Shown: positions 38,078 through 41,122 of the stretch, in pieces
Layout of the letters: every line of letters begins with the position of its first letter
How positions within the stretch are numbered: the stretch's first letter is position 1
Assembly (NCBI GenBank): GCA_030266525.1
Contig: JAJDIC010000011.1
Span: 1-41,122 of the forward strand
Length of the DNA: 41,122 nt
Source: Desulfovibrio sp. OttesenSCG-928-G15
GTDB lineage: Bacteria; Desulfobacterota; Desulfovibrionia; Desulfovibrionales; Desulfovibrionaceae
Reading direction: 5' to 3'
Position numbers and translations under genes: made by a program
The notes under the pieces: model-generated
What the model was told of the DNA's origin: nothing
What the model saw: the letters and a program-made list of their open reading frames with translations, nothing else
Databases searched by the model: none

Positions 38078-38773
38078 ATGCTTGACCAAAAAAGTTTTCA
38101 AGCGCGTTTGGAACGCATCTATAAAGCTACAGGAGTAAGCGCAGACTCCGCGCTTGCCCGCATACTTGGAATAAAAGCACCATCCGTGGCTGCCGCCCGC
38201 AAGAGGGAGCAAATACCTTCCGGCTGGATCGAAAAAATAGCAGAATCCTACGATGTATCCGCAGATTGGCTGTTTTTTGGGGGGGATGAGGCAAAAGGAG
38301 AGCAGCAAAACAAAGGCAGGCAAGAATCAAAGCTAGAATCTATCTCAACATCAAGCGCCGAAATTGTTCTAATTCCAATGGTCGAAGCCCAACTAAGCGC
38401 AGGACACGGCAGCTTTGAAGTGGACGGGGATTCAGAGCGTAAATATGCTTTCCGCTATGACTTCCTCAAACGCAAGGGAGATATGACAAAAATGGTCCTA
38501 ATGCGTGTCGCTGGCGACAGTATGAGTCCTAGTATAGAGGACGGAGATGTGGTTTTAATTGACCAAGGGCAAGACAAGCCCATTCCAGGCAAAATATACG
38601 CTGTTGGCGTTGAGGATATGGTTTACCTAAAGGTAATTGACGCACTACCCGGCAAGCTGATTCTAAAAAGCATAAACGACCTTTACCAGCCCCTTGAAGT
38701 TGACACGCGGGACCAACTCGAAAGCCAAGTTCGCATTATAGGCCGCGCAATTTGGAGTAGTCGCGAATATTAA
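38078..38773 (+). CDS. CI-type repressor with LexA/S24-like autocleavage domain
   Basis: 231 residues. N-terminal helix-turn-helix of the CI-repressor type (about 20-65: SADSALARILGIKAPSVAAARKREQIPSGWIEKIAESYDVSADWLFFG). The C-terminal S24 domain has cleavage pair A108-G109 (LSAGHGS), catalytic S148 (AGDSMSP) and K185 (VYLKVI). It therefore looks SOS-cleavable, unlike Mu c, which is not. It keeps the prophage silent. The start codon has only a weak GGGG upstream. A strong terminator follows. Confidence 0.92.
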   Translation: MLDQKSFQARLERIYKATGVSADSALARILGIKAPSVAAARKREQIPSGWIEKIAESYDVSADWLFFGGDEAKGEQQNKGRQESKLESISTSSAEIVLIPMVEAQLSAGHGSFEVDGDSERKYAFRYDFLKRKGDMTKMVLMRVAGDSMSPSIEDGDVVLIDQGQDKPIPGKIYAVGVEDMVYLKVIDALPGKLILKSINDLYQPLEVDTRDQLESQVRIIGRAIWSSREY

Positions 38774-38800
38774 CGCCGCAAATCATGGTTCGTTTTTGCC

Positions 38801-38858
38801 TAAATAAAAGCCTCCGTTTTGCGTGAAAAATAGCGCAAAACCGAGGCTTTTATTTTTT
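38801..38858. terminator. Bidirectional terminator after the repressor
   Basis: A long inverted repeat: AAATAAAAGCCTC and CGTTTTGCG on the left pair with CGCAAAAC and GAGGCTTTTATTT on the right, giving a stem of about 20 bp with one extra C. A T-run follows on plus and another on minus. It isolates the repressor from transcription coming from flanking DNA. Confidence 0.8.
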
Positions 38859-39325
38859 GCCTTGTATCAAGCTAGTTTAGTATTTAAAATTGTGCATAAA
38901 GCGCTTATTTTTTGCTTAAACGGCTCTATTCTTATTCAATACTGCTTTTCCGCAAAATCTTAGGCACAAGCGGATTTGCAGCCGCACTCCCGTGTCTTAA
39001 AACAGTTACTTCCCCGGTAGATAACTACCTACATAAATCTGCATATACAGCTTACGGTTGCGCCCTGATGTTGTGTGGTCTGTCGCGCAAAATGAGAATC
39101 CTTTGCACGTAAAGTGAGAATGAGGGGCGTGTCTTGGTGTGTGGGAGATAACACAAATTTGCCCTTGTTTTGTGGGCTTGTATGGGGGTGGTTTTAGCGG
39201 GGTGTTTGGCTGCGCGGTTTAAGATTTCACGAGAATGAGAGGAGGGGGGCTTGCCTTGCTTACAGAAGCAGTGAAGGGGTAAGCCAAAAGAATACTTGTC
39301 CAACTGTCTATTTTCACCAGTATAG
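38859..39325. other. Gene-free stretch that should contain the phage left end
   Basis: 467 bp without a credible gene; short plus and minus ORFs here look like noise. In Mu the left end lies a few hundred bases beyond the repressor stop, so the junction with flanking DNA should be here. TTATTTTTTGC occurs at 38850-38860 and 38905-38915, and GCATAAAGCGCTTA (38894-38907) resembles GCATATACAGCTTA (39041-39054). These may be transposase-binding sites. CA at 39048-39049 would make a TGTAT terminus on the other strand. The exact end is not determined. Confidence 0.4.
39084..39123 (+). repeat. Two imperfect 18-bp direct repeats, IS21-end-like
   Basis: CGCGCAAAATGAGAATCC (39084-39101) and CACGTAAAGTGAGAATGA (39106-39123) match at 13 of 18 positions, 22 bp apart. 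From memory, IS21-family elements carry multiple terminal repeats of this kind. No istA or istB gene is present, so this would be a remnant end. A weaker third copy may lie near 39227-39242. Confidence 0.4.
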
Positions 39326-39583
39326 TTAAGAACGCAGCGAGCGCCAATCCGTATTCAGCACTTCGGCAAAGCGTTTTGCCAAGTCCTTATCAATGGTCAG
39401 TCCGCCATTTTCCATGGCGCTTATGTTCCGGACGCTTACCCCGGCAAGCTTGGCCAACTGACGCTGGCTCACATTTTCACGATAGCGCGCCCCTCGTAGG
39501 GCATGCCCAGCATGAAAACCGGGAAAAACCTCTTCCGTAGTGCAGTATTTATCCTTCCTGCCTGAAGCCGGGGACTCGCTCAT
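39326..39583 (-). CDS. XRE-family regulator downstream of higBA
   Basis: 85 residues with a clear helix-turn-helix (about 30-65: LRGARYRENVSQRQLAKLAGVSVRNISAMENGGLTIDKDLAKRFAEVLNTD). Start ATG overlaps the HigA-like stop (ATGA), so it is the third gene of the higBA operon. It may be a second antitoxin or an operon regulator. Confidence 0.8.
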   Translation of the reverse strand: MSESPASGRKDKYCTTEEVFPGFHAGHALRGARYRENVSQRQLAKLAGVSVRNISAMENGGLTIDKDLAKRFAEVLNTDWRSLRS

Positions 39584-39915
39584 GTCCGAGCCTGCCCTTC
39601 TGGTGTGGCGTTAATGCCGGGAAGCGGTTCAATGTTCTGCCAGTCGCCGGGAGTATGTTTGGCATCCCATACATCGCGTCCGCTTTGCAGGCCTATCCAC
39701 AGGTCTACGCTGGTATTGAAAGCGCGGGCAAGGCGGCGGGCAATGTCAGGGGTGACACGGGCATGTTCGTTGACAATCTGCGAAAGCGTCTTGCGCGATA
39801 TGCCCAGGTGTTCGGCAAGTGCTGTGACAGAAAGATTGAGCGGCTCCAGATAGTGTGCCTTGATAATTGCGCCGGGGTGCGATGGGCGGCGGGTCATTTT
39901 TGAGCGGTCAAGCAT
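39580..39915 (-). CDS. higA: HigA-like antitoxin
   Basis: 111 residues. TRRPSHPGAIIKAHYLEPLNLSVTALAEHLGISRKTLSQIVNEHARVTPDIARRLARAFNTSVDLWIGLQ is the HigA/VapI XRE core. GGAGAGG lies upstream of ATG 39915; ATG 39897 (MTRRPSHPG) is the more usual family start and is also possible. It neutralises the toxin encoded 11 bp upstream and represses the operon. Confidence 0.9.
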   Translation of the reverse strand: MLDRSKMTRRPSHPGAIIKAHYLEPLNLSVTALAEHLGISRKTLSQIVNEHARVTPDIARRLARAFNTSVDLWIGLQSGRDVWDAKHTPGDWQNIEPLPGINATPEGQART

Positions 39916-39926
39916 GACGCCTCTCC

Positions 39927-40205
39927 TTAATGGTAATCCTGATAGTTGACTATGTGGGCGTCGCCATCTTCAAATCGGAAGGTCACGCGCCAATTGCCCG
40001 AAACCTTGACAGACCAGAGGTCTTTTTTGTCGCCCTTGAGCCTGTGGAGCCCAGAGCCGGGATATTCCATATCCTCGATAATTTTTGCCCGGTCCAGACG
40101 GTCAAGAAGAAGTTCCAGCCTTGTGGCATGCTTGGCCTGTATGCCCTTGGTCGATCCGGTAAGAAAAAATTCTTCAAGGCCCTTATGGGCGAAGCTCTTA
40201 ATCAT
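39927..40205 (-). CDS. higB: HigB-like toxin (RelE fold mRNA interferase)
   Basis: 92 residues. MIKSFAHKGLEEFFLTGSTKGIQAKHATRLELLLDRLDRA, then LKGDKKDLWSVKVSGNWRVTFRFEDGDAHIVNYQDYH, the full HigB pattern including WRVTFRF and the C-terminal DYH. It would cut ribosome-bound mRNA. Order toxin-antitoxin is the usual hig order. Confidence 0.92.
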   Translation of the reverse strand: MIKSFAHKGLEEFFLTGSTKGIQAKHATRLELLLDRLDRAKIIEDMEYPGSGLHRLKGDKKDLWSVKVSGNWRVTFRFEDGDAHIVNYQDYH

Positions 40206-40209
40206 AAGT

Positions 40210-40226
40210 GTAACCTTTTAGGTAAC
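40210..40226. promoter_or_regulatory. Probable higBA operator
   Basis: GTAACC-TTTTA-GGTAAC (40210-40226) is a near-perfect dyad (5 of 6 pairs) just before the higB start codon, where HigA would bind. Confidence 0.4.
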
Positions 40227-40388
40227 GATGTCAAGAATTCCTACGGCTTCGCTCGCTACTTCGTCGTTCCGCCTGTCTGCAAGCATCACTTTCTTTTCCA
40301 TATTGTTGCCGCTTGTCATTACCTTATCAAGCGCTGCCATGGCATTGCGCTTTGTTTCGGCATTGCTATGGATATACCGGGCAGCCAT
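40218..40388 (-). pseudogene. C-terminal remnant of a tyrosine recombinase/integrase
   Basis: 56 residues read MAARYIHSNAETKRNAMAALDKVMTSGN, then a polar tail. M.ARYIHSNAETKRNA...LD matches the end of phage integrases, where the Tyr of RY.H is the catalytic nucleophile. No start of an integrase lies upstream in this frame (stop codon four codons before the ATG), so only the 3' end remains. It ends 12 bp before higB and suggests an older integrative element here. Confidence 0.6.
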
Positions 40389-40464
40389 GGATAACCATCA
40401 ACTCGAAAATCATTCTGAGTGAATACACAAGAGTTTTCGTCTGGCTTATTGACTATGCCACCAA

Positions 40465-40477
40465 ATAGTGCCACTAT
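40465..40477. promoter_or_regulatory. hicAB operator and promoter
   Basis: ATAGTG-C-CACTAT (40465-40477) is a perfect 6-bp dyad. TTGACT (40449-40454) can be the -35, with ACTATA or TATATC near 40473-40480 as -10 inside or beside the dyad. HicB-type antitoxins bind such sites and repress their own operon. Confidence 0.5.
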
Positions 40478-40482
40478 ATCAT

Positions 40483-40737
40483 ATGAACAGCAGACAGCGA
40501 AAAACGCTTGCGGCCATCTTCGCGGAGCCAGCACCTAAGGCTATGGTTTGGGCGGATATTGAGTCGCTTTTGGTTGCGCTTGGCTGTAGCGTAGTTGAAG
40601 GGGATGGCTCCCGAGTTCGGTTCATTCGCGACAATGTGATGGGATACTTCCACCGGCCACACCCCAAAAAAGAAGCACAACCGTACCAGATTCGGAATGC
40701 AAAAGAATTTCTCGTCAAGCTGGGGGTAAAACCATGA
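40483..40737 (+). CDS. hicA: HicA toxin
   Basis: 84 residues from ATG 40483 (MNSRQRKTLAAIF), the usual family opening; an in-frame GTG five codons upstream is disregarded. WADIESLLVALGCSVVEGDGSRVRFIRD, then GYFHRPHPKKEAQPYQIRNAKEFLVKLG, shows the dsRNA-binding-like fold with the histidine of FHRPHP. It is an mRNA interferase. Overlaps hicB by 4 bp. Confidence 0.9.
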   Translation: MNSRQRKTLAAIFAEPAPKAMVWADIESLLVALGCSVVEGDGSRVRFIRDNVMGYFHRPHPKKEAQPYQIRNAKEFLVKLGVKP

Positions 40738-41084
40738 GCAGTCATAACAATGCCATGACCTACAAAGGGTATACAGCCCTTGTCTATTTTAGCGATGACG
40801 ACAATTGCCTTGTGGGGCGTATTGTCGGCATTAATGACGTTATTGGGTTCCATGCGGATTCTGCTCAGGCAATCCGGCAGGTTTTTCGTGAGACAATAGA
40901 CGATTATCTGGCCACTTGCGCCAAAATCGGGAGGGAACCGAACAAGCCTTATTCCGGAAAGGTAACTTTACGCCTGCCCCCCGACTTGCATGCCAAACTG
41001 GCCGTTCAGGCGGCAGCGAAAGGCAGCAGTCTGAACAATTGGCTTGTTACTACTCTGAACGAATCGGTAAGCAGCCATCCGTAA
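40734..41084 (+). CDS. hicB: HicB antitoxin
   Basis: 116 residues; ATG overlaps the hicA stop (ATGA). N-terminal HicB domain (MTYKGYTALVYFSDDDNCLVGRIVGINDVIGFHADSAQAIRQVFRETIDDYL), C-terminal ribbon-helix-helix (GKVTLRLPPDLHAKLAVQAAAKGSSLNNWLVTTLN) for DNA binding. It neutralises HicA and represses the operon. The 38 bases after it hold nothing recognisable. Confidence 0.93.
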   Translation: MSSHNNAMTYKGYTALVYFSDDDNCLVGRIVGINDVIGFHADSAQAIRQVFRETIDDYLATCAKIGREPNKPYSGKVTLRLPPDLHAKLAVQAAAKGSSLNNWLVTTLNESVSSHP

Positions 41085-41122
41085 GTGATAGCCGTAAAAG
41101 CACTCAAATGAAGCATAAAAGC

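Noticed and set aside
38912..39112. 66-residue plus-strand ORF in the left-end stretch
   Set aside because: No ribosome binding site, no recognisable motif, atypical composition; treated as noise.
1..41122. CRISPR array
   Set aside because: No regularly spaced direct repeats of 23-50 bp were seen.

Overview
The window holds almost all of a Mu-like transposable prophage, about 39 kb, lying in reverse (early genes at high coordinates, late genes reading leftward on the minus strand), plus about 2 kb of flanking DNA at the right end. The gene content (MuA/MuB transposase pair, GemA, Mor-type activator, Mu T/I/L/N/P/W-type structural genes, com and mom) and the fairly high GC of the late genes fit a Mu-like phage of a Gram-negative host. 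The protein style recalls prophages of Desulfovibrio and relatives, but the host assignment is a guess.

Layout from right to left. 41084-39326: two toxin-antitoxin loci (hicAB on plus; higBA plus a second XRE gene on minus) and a 3' remnant of a tyrosine integrase; probably host or older-island DNA. 39325-38859: a gene-free stretch that should contain the phage's left end. 38773-37804: CI/LexA-like repressor on plus and a repeat-rich control region. 37803-27517: early operon on minus (unknown regulator, Ner-like protein, transposase A, ATPase B, small early proteins, a G39P-like protein, an HNH endonuclease, GemA, Mor). 27516-20173: lysis genes, terminase, portal, F with a C-terminal toxin-like domain, and G, with a tRNA-like element between F and G on the opposite strand. 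20080-14219: unknown gene, protease/scaffold I with a nested Z-like scaffold, capsid T, gp35-gp38, sheath L. 14055-11938: a plus-strand accessory (moron) cassette splitting sheath L from tube M. 11773-962: tube M, chaperone gp41 with a -1 frameshift extension, tape measure, N, P, V, W, gp47, gp48, fibre and small tail genes. 739-1: com and the 5' part of mom, which runs off the window; the phage right end should lie just beyond base 1.

The main new observation is a set of four identically built late promoters (27428-27487, 19642-19695, 11821-11872, 5025-5078). Each has an 18-bp box, consensus TACCGAAGCCCTTCCCCC, followed after exactly 22 bp by a TAnnn(T/A) hexamer at the centre of a GC-rich palindrome. 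The palindrome sequences differ but their position does not. They precede the lysis/packaging, I-T-L, M-to-V and W-to-tail blocks, so one Mor/C-type activator probably turns on the whole late programme. At two of the four the start codon lies exactly 6 nt after the hexamer, with no Shine-Dalgarno sequence, which predicts leaderless mRNAs.

Other notable points: a com gene and mom gene with a stem-loop abutting the mom start codon, a dnaX-type A AAA AAG slippery heptamer in the tail chaperone gene, a tRNA-like cloverleaf, and the reversed moron cassette with a Rha-family gene behind a hairpin leader.
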